A stretch of DNA of 64,000 nucleotides from Onthophagus taurus (lineage: Eukaryota > Arthropoda > Insecta > Coleoptera > Scarabaeidae): positions 558,001-622,000 of the forward strand of contig NW_027248941.1 of NCBI RefSeq assembly GCF_036711975.1, given 5' to 3'. The notes beneath the pieces were generated by a model. The model was not told where the DNA came from and searched no databases. It saw nothing but the letters and a program-made list of their open reading frames with translations. The translations under genes were made by a program, and so were the position numbers. Positions 49,301-60,700 of the stretch are shown one piece after another. Within the stretch, counting starts at the first letter, position 1, and each line of letters starts with the position of its first letter.

Positions 49301-52300
49301 AAAATTTTAAATTTCGTGTTGCAAATTTTTTAATAATATTAAATGCATTTCTAATAAAATCGTCGTAAGCATAATTAAAAATCGTTTAAAATGAGTCTAA
49401 ACTCGATGTATTTATCATAAAAAATGAAGGAGATATAAAGAAAATTAAAAAAAACAAAATGGCGGCCATTTGGTTGATTATAACCTTACTTTTTTAATTT
49501 TTATCGTAAATATGTCGTGTTTGGTATCAAATTAAAGCATTTTTAATGCAGATTACGAATTAAACAATAAAAAAATTTAAATTTCGTGTTGCAAATTTTT
49601 TAATGATATTAAATGCATTTCCAATAAAATCGTCGTAAGCATAATTAAAAATCGTTTAAAATGAGTCCAAACTCGACGTGTATATCTCGAAAAATGAGGG
49701 AAATATGAAGAAAAATAAAAAAAAATCAAAATGGCGGCCACTTTGTTGATTATAACCTAACTTTTTTAATTTTTATCGTAAATATGTCGTGTTTGGTATC
49801 AAATTAAAGCATTTTGAATGTAGATTACGAATTAATCAATAAAAAAATTATAAAATTTCGTGCTGCAAATTTTTTAATGATATTAAATGCATTTCTAATA
49901 AAATCGTCGTAAGCATAATTAAAAATCGTTTAAAATGAGTCCAAACTCGACGTATTTATCTTAAAAAATGAGGGAGATATAAAGAATATTAAAAAAAACA
50001 AAATGGCGGCCATTTGGTTGATTATAACCTAACTTTTTTAATTTTTATCGTAAATATGCCGTGTTTGGTATCAAATTAAAGCATTTTTAATGTAGATTAC
50101 GAAAAAATTATAAAATTCTTTGATAATCTAGGGACCATATTTAAAAAGTTGTAAAGATAGTTTTGTTATAGCAACCAAAAGTAAACTAAACAGTATTATT
50201 TTCAATACAAATAATAATAAAAACCACCACTGACAAAATTAATTAAAAAAAGAACTTACCAACATAATACCCAATTCCTTGTAATTCCTGAACGAGTTGT
50301 TGCTTTTGATCAGGAGACATCCGGGCGAAAACGCTCCCACGAGTTACAAATTTCGGAATCAACTCCGCAAAATGCTCTTTAATCACCATCCAAACCTTTC
50401 CGGTTAACGCAAATCGATAATTATTATTAAATAAACTTTGTGGTTTCGAAACTTCATTTGTAATCGTCCCCATTTGTGACTCTAACGTATCCAAACTCTC
50501 GATGCTATTCGAATTGGATAATAAACTCAAATCGTTGTTACACTTAACGTTTTTAATCGCCGTTTGGAGCGTAAAAATTAATTTTGGATCTTGGCTCGTT
50601 TCGTCGACGTTGATCGCAATGACGCTTTGGTTTTCGGAGATTATCCCGCAATCTCTCGCTACGCTCAAAGCCGTTAACATGTTATCGCCGGTTACCATGA
50701 CGATTTTAATTTTTGCCTCGTTTAACGTTTTGATCGATGGCTCAGTGTTGGGTTTTAAACGATTTTCCAAAACTATTAGCCCCAAAAGGGTCATATCGCG
50801 CTCTAAAACTTCCCTTTGCACCTTTTGGACTTTGGTGTAAGACATCTTTTTTAACTCCCGGTGAGCTAACGCGATCACTCGGTACCCTTCAACCGTGTAA
50901 CTCTCGAGGACGTCGTGGAAATTTTTGGGAATCGTCTCAGCGTCGACGAAATTTAAAATCATCTCCGGCGAACCTTTGCAATAATACTCGTAGTTGCGGG
51001 CTCCTAATTTACGGATTATGACGCCCATTCGTTGGAGCGATGAGGAGAATGGAAATTCTTTGATCACGCCGATTTCGGTCTCAAATTCGCCTGGTGATAT
51101 TAAAGAATTTTGAGATTTTTGCGGCGGTTTAAACACGGTGGGATAAATCACGTCGAATTTTGAATTGTCGGATATATCCGGTTCTTCTATTGACCATTTT
51201 GTACTTTCAAACATCTAAAAAAAAATGTTTTAATTAAGTAACTAATTAAAAAATTATAAAAAGGGTTTTATAGCGTGGGAAATCGAAAATGCTTCAAAAT
51301 GAGTCCAAACTCGATGTGTTTATCTTAAAAAATGGCGGAGATATTAGGAGAATTAAAAAAAAACAAAATGGCGGCCATTTTGGTGATTATAACCTAACTT
51401 TTTTTATTTTTATGATAAAGAGGGCGTGTTTGGTATCAAATTAGAGGGTTTTCAGCGTAGATTACGAATTAATCGTTAAAAGATTTTTAAATTTTCGTGT
51501 TGCAATTTTGGAATAATATTAAATTCGTTTCTAATAAAATAGTCGTAAAGATAATTAAAAATGCTTTAAAATGAGTCCAAACTCGATGTGTTTATCTTTA
51601 AAAATGGGGGAGATATAAAGAAAATGAAAAAAAAAACAAAATGGCGGACATTTCGTTGATTATAACCTCACTTTTTTTATTTTTATCGTAAATAGGGCGT
51701 GTTTGGTATCAAATTAAAGGGTTTTTAATATAGATTACGAATTAATCGATACCAAAATTATAAAATTTCGTATCACAATTTTTAAATGATATTAAATGCA
51801 TTTCTAATAAAATCGTCGTAAGCATAATTAAAAATCGTTTAAAATGAGTCCAAACTCGATGTATTTATCTTAAAAAATGAGGGTGATAGGAGGAATATTA
51901 AAAAAAATAAAATGGCGGATATTTCGTTTGATCATAACCTAACTTTTTTTTAATTTTATCGTAAATATGTCGTGTTTGGTATCAAATTAAAGCATTTTTA
52001 ATGTAGATTACGAATTAATAGAAAAAAAATTAAAAATTTTGTGTTACAATTTTTTTTAATGATATTAAATGCATTTCTAATAAAATCGTCGTAAGCATAA
52101 TTAAAAATCATTTAAAATGAGTCCAAACTCGATGTATTTATCTTAAAAAATGAGAGAAATATAAAGGAAATTTAAAAAACAAAATGGCGGACATTTCCTT
52201 TGATCATAACCTAACTTTTTTTTAATTTTATCGTAAATATGTCGTGTTTGGTATCAAATTAAAGCATTTTTAATGTAGATTACGAATTAATCAATAAAAA

Positions 52301-55300
52301 AATTATAAAAGTTCGTGTTACAATTTTTTTAATGATATTAAATACATTTCTAATAAAATCGTTGTAAGCATAATTAAAAATCGTTTAAAATGAGTCCAAA
52401 CTCGATGTATTTATTTTAAAAAATGAGGGAGATATGAATGTTAAAAAAAACAAAATGGCGGCCATTTGGTTGATTATAACCTAACTTTCTTAATTTTTAT
52501 CGTAAATATGTCGTGTTTGGTATCAAATTAAAGCAGTTTTAATGTAGATTACGAATTGATTAATAAAAAAATTATAAAATTTTGTATTACAATTTTTTTA
52601 ATGATATTAAATGCATTTCTAATAAAATTGTCGTAAGCATAATTAAAAATCGTTTAAAACGAGTCCAAACTCGACGTATTTATCTTAAATAATGAGCGAG
52701 ATATGAAGAAAATTAAAAAAAAACAAAATGGCGGCCATTTGGTTAATTATAACGTAACTTTTTTAATGTTTTTCGTAAATATGTCGTGTTTGGTATCAAA
52801 TTAAAGCATTTTTGATGTAGATTACGAATTAATCAATAAAAAAAATTTTAATTTCGTGTTACTTTTTTTCTAATCATATTAAGTGCATTTCTAATAAATT
52901 CATCGTAAGCATAATTCTAAATCGTTCAAAATGAGCCCAAACTCGATGTTTTTATCTTAAAAAATGAGAGAAATATAAAGGAAATTTAAAAAACAAAATG
53001 GCGGACATTTCGTTTGATCATAACCTAACTTTTTTTTAATTTTATCGTAAATATGTCGTGTTTGGTATCAAATTAAAGCATTTTTAATGTAGATTACGAA
53101 TTAATCAATAAAAAAATTAAAATTTCGTGTTACATTTTTTTTAGTGATATTATTACATTTCTAATAAAATCGTCATAAGGATAATTAAAAATCGTTTAAA
53201 ATGAGTCCAAACTCGACGTATTTATCTTTAAAAATGGGGGAGATATGAAGAAAATTTAAAAAAAAACAAAATGGCGGCCATTTGGTTGATTATAACCTAA
53301 CTTTTTTAATTTTGATCGTAAATATGTCGTGTTTGGTATCAAATTAAAGCATTTTTGGCGTAGATTACGAATCTAATTAGCTCACCTTTAAATCAAGCGG
53401 ATCCCCGGTGATTTTTTTATTAATAATCGTTAGGGAGTGACACGAAACCAATCCACCCAACAACAAATCATTAGGGAGAGCCTCCACGTTTTTAACCGGC
53501 TTGACAAAGTGGTGATTTTCGACAGGAACGACGCAAAGCAGATCTAACCCATCTTCCGTTAAAGTCCCCGTCTAAAAAACACAAAAAAAATCAAATCTAA
53601 AATGACCAATAATTAATTAACTTACTTTATCGAAGCAAACGCAATCGATCGATCCCGCGACGTTAATCGCGCGGGGCGAGATGCAAAAAATTTGATTCTT
53701 TTGGAGCCGATTTTGCGCGTAATATCTCCCAACTGTCATCGCGGCCGGTAAAGCAGGTGGCACCACGATCGTTATTAAATCGCAAGCTTCAAACACTATA
53801 TCCACCGTTGGGACTCCTCTCATAACCTTCGTTATGACGGTATAAATGAACCCAATTCCTGCGATGCAAGCTAATAACGCAACAAATCGATACGAATCCT
53901 TTTCAAATCGGAAATCGACCGGGGGAGGGTACAAAATGCTCCTCACCAAGCCTCCTTTCGCCGTTGAAAATCCCGTTCTTATTACAACGGCTAAAACTTT
54001 TTCTCCCCCGAAATATCTCGTTTGAATCACGTGAGTTCCGCAGAAAAGTGTGTGTCTTGCGTGTTCTTTAGGATCATAGTGGTAATTGGGTAAATTTGGG
54101 AAAGGTGTCTTTGTAACAGGAACTGATTCCCCGGTTAACATCGATTCATTAACGATGCAATTTCCGGTTAATAACAAAGCATCGCATTGCATCATGCACC
54201 CATCGCCGGGGATTTCTAAGATATCCCCAGGGACTAAATGACTCGTCGAAATCAATTCAGTTTCGAAACTTATTTGATCATCCCCCGAGGAAGTCGTTTG
54301 ATTCGAAATTTTTTTCCGCAACACTTTGCAGATGTCGGAACTTTGAACGGTCGATTTCAAATTTCTTTGATTCCTCCTCGTTTGAATCACTGTCATCACG
54401 ATTCCAAACGCCGACATCAATAAAATCGCCGCCGCGTAATAATAATAATTATCGACGAACCACAAAACGAAACTAAATAATTGGAAGATGTAGAACGGGT
54501 TAAGTACTTCTAAAAAAAGTAGGGTTAAGATCGGTTGCTCCTTCACCAAAATTTCGTTCGGCCCATAAACTAACCTCCGCATGAATTGTTCGTTTTTGCT
54601 TAACCCCTCTTTATTCGAATGGAAGATTTCCGCGGTTACATCGACGTCTAAACCCCGAAGCTTAACGAATTCGCTTTTTTGAGGGTGCCAAAAATACGTT
54701 ACTTTTTTACAATCGAAAAGGAGTAATTTATCGATTTCTTTAAAAGCCCCATTTCCGAAATGTACCGAGAGTTGTAAATCGCAATCGAAATTGTTCTCTT
54801 TATCGAGTAAGTTGTCTCGTTTTTTGATTTTTTTTAATAAATCGCTTGTTAATACTTTAACCGGTTTGACGTGGTAAATTTTGTGCTTTTTGTTGTACAA
54901 CTCGGTGATTAAGACGTATTCAGCTTCGGCTACTCGACACTGGATGGCGCGCGCCTTCAAATACCAATGCGGGACCCAATGGAAAACTAACCTCAATAAT
55001 CCCGCGGTTATTAAAATTAAAAAATAAGTTATTGTTGATCGAATCGGAGATGTTTTGTACCCGCAAACGTCCATTTCGTCGTCTTGACCCGTGTTTAATC
55101 GCATTATAAAGCGGTGATGAAGTACTTGGTTATCTAAAAAATAAAAAAAATTGTTTTTTAGTTTCATTTTTTATTAATTAATCGAAATTAACGGTTTAAA
55201 TTTGAGGAACCTTTTAATAATCCGGTTTCTTGTTCTCCAATAAGCTCCCTCGGTGGGTTTTGTGGGCAAAGAGCCCTCCATTTCTCCTTCAGGAACCCCA

Positions 55301-55301
55301 T
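46393..55301 (-). CDS. anne: P5B-type transport ATPase (ATP13A family), about 1387 aa, five exons
   Basis: P5B ATPases are endolysosomal membrane pumps. Vertebrate ATP13A2/ATP13A3 export polyamines from lysosomes, and flies have a P5B gene (CG32000, anne boleyn). Exons on the minus strand: 55301-55211, 55133-53626, 53571-53386, 51214-50260 and 47816-46393, with phases 1, 0, 0 and 1. Motifs in order: the actuator TGES; PPALPA in M4, the P5B hallmark; the phosphorylation loop DKTGTLTED split after DK (D532) by an intron; KGSPE; MVTGDN; and MCGDGANDCGALK. Membrane helices are visible at the N-terminus, around the actuator, at M3-M4 and in the last exon. The tail of about 160 residues is Ser/Thr-rich and probably cytosolic. 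Exon 1 (MGFLKEKWRALCPQNPPREL) depends on an unusual donor (GTTCCT), so the N-terminus is the least certain part. An internal Met at 55167 would skip it. Two introns hold satellite arrays. Confidence 0.92.
48174..48215 (-). pseudogene. Dead copy of the 5' edge of ATPase exon 4
   Basis: The minus strand reads the first 14 codons of the exon at 51214 (MFESTKWSIEEPDI) with one or two changes. It is followed (on the + strand) by the same intron sequence and the first satellite monomer. The acceptor has changed from TTTTAG|ATG to TTTTG|ATG, so the copy cannot be spliced in. It marks a duplication from the intron 51.2-53.4 kb into this intron. Confidence 0.85.
48250..50120. repeat. About 272-bp satellite array in an ATPase intron, seven copies
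   Basis: GAGTCCAAACTCGA or GAGTCTAAACTCGA starts at 48302, 48576, 48847, 49121, 49393, 49663 and 49937 (270-274 bp). Each unit carries AAATGGCGGCCATTT, GATTATAACCTAACTTTTTT and GTCGTGTTTGGTATCAAATT. The two ends of the monomer are inverted relative to each other (see findings). Confidence 0.93.
51250..53372. repeat. About 272-bp satellite array in the neighbouring ATPase intron, eight copies
   Basis: The GAGTCCAAACTCGA word starts at 51301, 51573, 51846, 52119, 52392, 52661, 52933 and 53203 (269-273 bp). It is the same monomer as at 48.25-50.12 kb. Some copies have ATGGCGGACATTTCGTTTGA instead of ATGGCGGCCATTT, a subtype not seen in the other intron. The array fills almost the whole intron. 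Confidence 0.93.
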
Positions 55302-55880
55302 TTTTTTAATTAATTAATTAATTCACCACAACAAAGTTTATTTATTTATTTAATTTTAAGTTCTAAATAAAAATAACACTAAAAAATTGTTTATTTCACT
55401 TTCAATCTCTTCTCTTTGAATTTGAATCCTTAAATCCTTCCTAATCGTTTTCTTCTCCGACTCACGAAGCGAATTAACTCCTTCAATTTCGTTTTTTTTG
55501 TTTCAAAGATCTATTTCTACCTTTAAAAAATCCACAATTTTACTTTAAATCGTTTTAAACCCCATTTTTCCATCCAAAAACCAAATAAACGAACATCCGG
55601 TGCGCTCCTCAATCAACGAGATTGAAGAGCGACAAAAATACGATTATGTTTAAACGGTTTCGTTTCAAATAATATTATATCTAACGAGCCGCGCGTTTTA
55701 TATTGAATTCGGTTCCCTAAAGTCCTTGCGGACTAATAAAGAAAAAAGGAGGCCTTTTTTAAAGAGAGACGGAGTTTTTAATTTTAATTTTATCATTTTT
55801 ATTCTACTCCGAGTTTTGAATTTCGCTTATTTTGATTTATTACAACTTTTAAATGAGTCGGCGTAATTTTTTTTTGACGA
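55302..55880. other. 5' flank of the P5B ATPase gene
   Basis: Non-repetitive sequence that probably contains the leader of the ATPase mRNA. A TAATTAATTAATTAATT run lies at 55304-55322. No clear TATA box is seen on the minus strand. Confidence 0.35.
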
Positions 55881-58800
55881 AATTACTTCATAAACGTGTT
55901 CGGCGTTGGAAATGCTTTGAAATGAGCCCAAACTCGATGGGGTTAACTTTAAAATTGATTAAGATGGGAAAATTTTCAATTAAAAAAACAAGATGGCGGG
56001 GATTTTTAAAAAAATTGATAAAATGATTTAGAATCGGACAGAAAATTGAAAATCCTTTAAAATGAGTCCAAACTCGGTGGGGTTATCTTTAAAAATGGCG
56101 GAGATAAATGAGGAAAATACTTATCAAAGTCGGCCATTTTGTTTTTTAACTTTATTGAAAACATGTCGTGTTTGGTATCAAATTAAAGGATTTTTAATGT
56201 TGATGGATAATTAAAAAAAAAATATGTAAAAAATGTTGATTGAATAAAAACAAGATGGCGACGATGTCTAAAAATTTCAAAAAATGGTTTAGAATCGGAG
56301 GGGGAATAAGAAAATTGAAAATCCTTTAAAATAAGTCCAAACTCGGTGGGGTTATCTTTAAAAATGGCGGAGATAAATAAAAAAAATACCAATAAAAGTC
56401 GGCCATTTTGTTTTTTAACTTTATTGCAAATATATCGTGTTCGGTATCAAATTAAAGGATTTTTAATACTGATTGTTAATTTTAAAAAAAAAATTACTAA
56501 AAAAGTTGATTGAAAAAAATCAAGATGGCGGCGATTTTTTCAAAAATTTCAAAAAATTATTTAGAATCGGAGAGAGAATAAGTAAATTGAAAATCCTTTA
56601 AAATGAGACCAAACTCGGTGGGGTAATCTTTAAAAATGGTGGATATAAATGAGATAAATACTAATAAAAGTCGGCCATTTTGTTTTTTAACTTTATTGAA
56701 AATATGTCGTGTTTGGTATCAAATTAAAGGGTTTTTAATGCTGATTGTTAATTAAAAAATAAATATGCAAAAAAAGTTGATTGAATAAAAACAAGATGGC
56801 GGCGATGTCTAAAAATTTCAAAAAATGATTTAGAATCGGAGGGGGAATAAGAAAATTGAAAATCCTTTAAAATGAGTCCAAACTCGGTGGGGTTATCTTT
56901 AAAAATGGCGAAGATAAATGAGGAAAATACTTATCAAAGTCGGCCATTTTGTTTTTTGACTTTATTGAAAACATGTTGTGTTTGGTATCAAATTAAAGGA
57001 TTTTTAATGTTGATGGTTAATTAAAAAAAATATGTAAAAAATGTTGATTGAATAAAAACAAGATGGCGGCGATGTCTAAAAATTTCAAAAAATGGTTTAA
57101 AATCGGAGGGGGAATAAGAAAATTGAAAATCCTTTAAAATAAGTCCAAACGCGGTGAGGTTATCTTTAAAAATGGCGGAGATAAATGAGGAAAATACTTA
57201 TCAAAGTCGGCCATTTTGTTTTTTGACTTTATTGAAAACATGTCGTGTTTGGTATCAAATTAAAGGATTTTTAATGTTGATGGTTAATTAAAAAAAATAT
57301 ATAAAAAATGTTGATTGAATAAAAACAAGATGGCGGCGATGTCTAAAAATTTCAAAAAATGGTTTAGAATCGGAGGGGGAATGAGAAAATTGAAAATCCT
57401 TTAAAATAAGTCCAAACTCGGTGGGGTTATCTTTAAAAATGGCGGAGATAATTAAAAAAATACCAATAAAAGTCGGCCATTTTGTTTTTTAACTTTATTG
57501 AAAATACGTCGTGTTTGGTATCAAATTAAAGGGTTTTTAATGCTGATTGTTAATTACAAAAATAAATATGCAAAAAAAGTTGATTGAATAAAAACAAGAT
57601 GGCGGCGATGTCTAAAAATTTCAAAAAATGATTTAGAATCGGAGAGAGATTAAGCAAATTGAAAATCCTTTAAAATGAGTCCAAACTCGGTGGGGTTATC
57701 TTAAAAAATGGCGGAAATAAGATAAAATTTTCAAAAAAATTGCGGCCATTTTGTTTTTTAACTTTACCGGAAATACGTCGTGTTTGGTATCAAATTGAAG
57801 GATTTTTGATACTGATTATTAATTTAAAAAAAAATTTGCTACAAATTATAATTGAAAAAAAACAAGATGGCGGCGATTTTTCAAAAAATTTCTAAAATGT
57901 CAATTGATATAGAATTGAAAAAAAAACCAAAAATCCCTTAAAATGAGTCTAACCGCAATGGGGTTATCTTCAAAAATGACGAAAATAACAAAAAAAAACT
58001 ACCAAAAAGTAGCGGCCATTTTGTTTTTTATTTTTAACTAAAACATGTCGTGCTTGGTATCAAATTAAAGGATTTTTAATGCTGATTATCAATTTAACAA
58101 AAAAATATGCAAAAAATTTTAATTGAAAAAAAAACAAGATGGCAACAATGTTACTAAAAATATCAAAAAATTAAAAATGATTTAAAATTGAAAAGAAAAC
58201 CAAAAATTATTTCAAACGAACCCAAACTCGATGTGGCTATCTTTAAAAATGGCGGAGATAACAAAGAAAAGCTACCCAAAAATGGCGGCCATTTTGTTTT
58301 TTATTTTTTATCGAAAATATGTCGTGTTTGGTATCAAATTAAAGAATTTCTTATCATCCTTAACAATTTCCTATTTTCAACGAGATTAAAGCAAAAAAGT
58401 GAAAATCGATTTTTTGACATTTGACATTTTACTCAAAATTTTTTGTTAGTTTTTAACGAAAATGCACCCTTTTGAGACTATAAAATCGTTTAAAAAAGAT
58501 TAAAAATTAATTAAAACTGTACATATTTTAATTAAAAAAAAAAAAAAAAAAAAAACAAGATGGCGGTGATTTAACCTAACTTTTTTGTTTTTTAATCGAA
58601 TTAGATCGTGTTTGGTATCAAATTAAAGGATTTTTCATCCTGCATAATAATTTCTCATTTTTATTGGATTTTATAGTAAAAAAATGAAGATCGATTTTTT
58701 TGACATTTGACATTTACCTCAAAATTATTTTATTTTTTAAGGAAAACGCATCATTTTGGGACACGAAAATCGTTTAACAAAGATTAAAACTTGATTAAAA

Positions 58801-58990
58801 CGGTACATATTCTAATTAAAAAATAAAAAAAATAAGATGGCGGCGATTTAACCTAACTTTTTCGTTTTTGAATACAAGTATATCGTGTTTGGTATCAAAT
58901 TAAAGGATTTTTCATCCTATATAATAATTTCCCATTTTCATTGAAGTTAAAGCAAAAAAATTAAAATCGATTTTTTGGCATTTGACGTTT
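55881..58990. repeat. About 269-bp satellite array upstream of the ATPase gene, about 11 copies
   Basis: ATGAGTCCAAACTCGGTGGG or variants start near 55924, 56064, 56333, 56605, 56874, 57141, 57408, 57677, 57945 and 58217. The period is about 267-272 bp after a first truncated unit. Each unit has AAATGGCGGAGATAA, AAAGTCGGCCATTTTG, TGTCGTGTTTGGTATCAAAT and AACAAGATGGCGGCGAT. The right end (58.4-59.0 kb) holds two more diverged units and a poly-A run of more than 20 at about 58533. It is the same superfamily as the intronic arrays, but a distinct subfamily. Confidence 0.9.
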
Positions 58991-58999
58991 AAACTTTTT

Positions 59000-59483
59000 T
59001 TAACGAAAACGCGGTGTTTAAAATCTAAGCTATTTTTAGAATGGAATTTAAAACATCGAATCTCTCCTTCTCTTTCTCTCGCTTGAAAGCAAAAAAATTT
59101 TGGCTCATTTTAGCCACTCGCGTTGGATTTTCCAAGGATAAACAAGGATCAAAGTGTGATTTCGATGATTCATTTTTTTTTCTAAGAACTAATACATTCA
59201 TTGTAATTTCTTTGCGGTTTGGTTAACCTTGATTAAATTGAACCGATTCAATTTTTATCTTTTATTTGAACGTGTTAAAGCGTGTGCGAGCTTATCGGCT
59301 TAGATAACGAATGCAATTCAAGGTATTTTTAGTCACGGTGCGCAAAAAAGAAGAATTTTTTTTTAATTTTAGTTTCAAGATGGAAAAATGGCGGAGATTA
59401 TTTTTAATTTTCTACCTTTTTCTTAGCGGCTATCAAATAACTATTAGAAGATGCTCGTATCCCAGCATAAAATTCAAACTGTG
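59000..59483. other. Spacer beyond the upstream satellite
   Basis: Unique AT-rich sequence. A GTAGAA donor-like site for the minus strand lies near 59415, which would fit a leader exon of the ATPase gene. The + strand ORFs at 59041 and 59311 look like chance. Confidence 0.3.
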
Positions 59484-59639
59484 TCAGTCTCCGGGATCGT
59501 TCTTCGCTCTGTATCCAACTCTAGGACGATCAAATCCTGCGCTATCCAACACCTCCACCATCTTATTCGTGCACAAAAACGTGGTCTTGTTCTGCCTCAA
59601 ACCGAATTTATAATCGTATTCAAATTCACCTTGTTGCAT
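59484..59639 (-). CDS. Small ORF, 51 aa, unrecognised; possible upstream ORF or small gene
   Basis: The minus strand opens at an ATG (59639) and reads MQQGEFEYDYKFGLRQNKTT onwards, then FLCTNKMVEVLDSAGFDRPR, ending in TGA at 59484. Composition is strikingly protein-like (charged, few low-complexity runs), and its GC is higher than the surroundings. The two + strand ORFs over the same bases (59311, 59451) are then shadows. It lies 4.2 kb upstream of the ATPase start on the same strand, so it may be an uORF in a leader exon, or an independent micro-gene. No family recognised. Confidence 0.3.
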   Translation of the reverse strand: MQQGEFEYDYKFGLRQNKTTFLCTNKMVEVLDSAGFDRPRVGYRAKNDPGD

Positions 59640-60600
59640 ATTTTATCAAAAAAACACTGTTTTAATTTTAAAACACAAAAAAATCAAAACCTAACGTTCT
59701 TCGTCTTCAAATCAACAAAAAAACTTAATTCAACTCAACTTGAAAATCAGTCACAGGACTTCTAATGATCAATTGAAACATCAAATACGACTTATTCACC
59801 TTCATTTTTAAACGTAACCACTTTATTAACACAATCACTTTGTAAGTCACGAAGATAACCACTTAATATTCAAGCGAGCACGATGCAATCACGAAGAAAA
59901 CGCGAGAATAAATGGATTTCGACTAGAAATGTCAAAATGACGTTTAACGGAAACGTCAATGCGAGTTAGCGCCATCTATTAATGAAGTGCCAATTCAACT
60001 TCTTATTTTATTTAATTTTTTTGGTTTATTAACATAATTAATAAGTTTGAATCAATAAATTTAATAAAAAAAAATGATTAAACTCACCCAACAAAGATTT
60101 TAAACCAATTCGGATTTGAAACGAGATTAAAACGAAATAATGCGTCTTTATCGTTTTATTAATAAAAATTTAATATGATTGTTGTTCATCTTTAAGTGGT
60201 TCTCCGATAATAATCGAAGCATTATCTGTATTCGTTTCATTTTAAATCCTTAATTTAAAAAAAAAATTACCTTAATTCAACAGATCCTGCTGCCATCTCT
60301 TTTCAAATTTGACACTTCTCTTAATTTATTTCATCACTTCTAATTGTTTAAATACACGATATTTATTGCAAAACTTAACAATTTGTTTTAGAAATGAAAG
60401 TTAACTCAACAGGTGATGATGATGTTGATGATGACGTGAGCACACCTTGAAAACTAAAAAATATTTAATCGCAACTTTATTATACCAAAATTATCTCATT
60501 GTATTTTTTTATTACTATCATCAAATTACGTGGTTAATTTTTGTCGTTAAATTATTATTAATAAATAAAAAGCGATTTTTATTATTTATTTTTAAATAAA
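59640..60600. other. Intergenic region upstream of asf1
   Basis: Mostly AT-rich and unique. One GCGCCATCTATT repeat end lies near 59980, and an ATGATGATG stretch near 60413. On the minus strand, a short open frame ending SIIIGEPLKDEQQSY-stop (60173-60230) is followed by AATAAA. It is protein-like but too short to call. Confidence 0.35.
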
Positions 60601-60608
60601 AAATTAAA

Positions 60609-60626
60609 TTTGACGTAAACGTCAAA
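60609..60626. promoter_or_regulatory. asf1: Palindromic TGACGT-ACGTCA site upstream of asf1
   Basis: TTTGACGTAAACGTCAAA is an inverted repeat with 8-bp arms and a 2-bp centre. The half-site TGACGT is the CRE/ATF core, here spaced rather than the compact TGACGTCA. It lies 75-92 bp before the asf1 ATG. Factor binding is inferred. Confidence 0.35.
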
Positions 60627-60650
60627 TGAAAAAGTGAGGTTAACCCGAAA

Positions 60651-60659
60651 ATCCCGCGC
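60651..60659 (+). promoter_or_regulatory. asf1: E2F-like site upstream of asf1
   Basis: ATCCCGCGC lies 42 bp before the start codon and resembles the E2F/DP consensus TTTSSCGC (with one change). Asf1 is an S-phase histone chaperone and a known E2F-type target in animals, so the position makes sense. It is a weak match on sequence alone. Confidence 0.35.
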
Positions 60660-60700
60660 TAAGTTTACCCCCTAAATGATAAACGCGGTGGTGTTTAACG

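Noticed and set aside
50502-51021. Two + strand ORFs (112 and 94 codons) over the ATPase exon
   Set aside because: They are shadows of the minus-strand ATPase exon, which has GDN and other P-type motifs.
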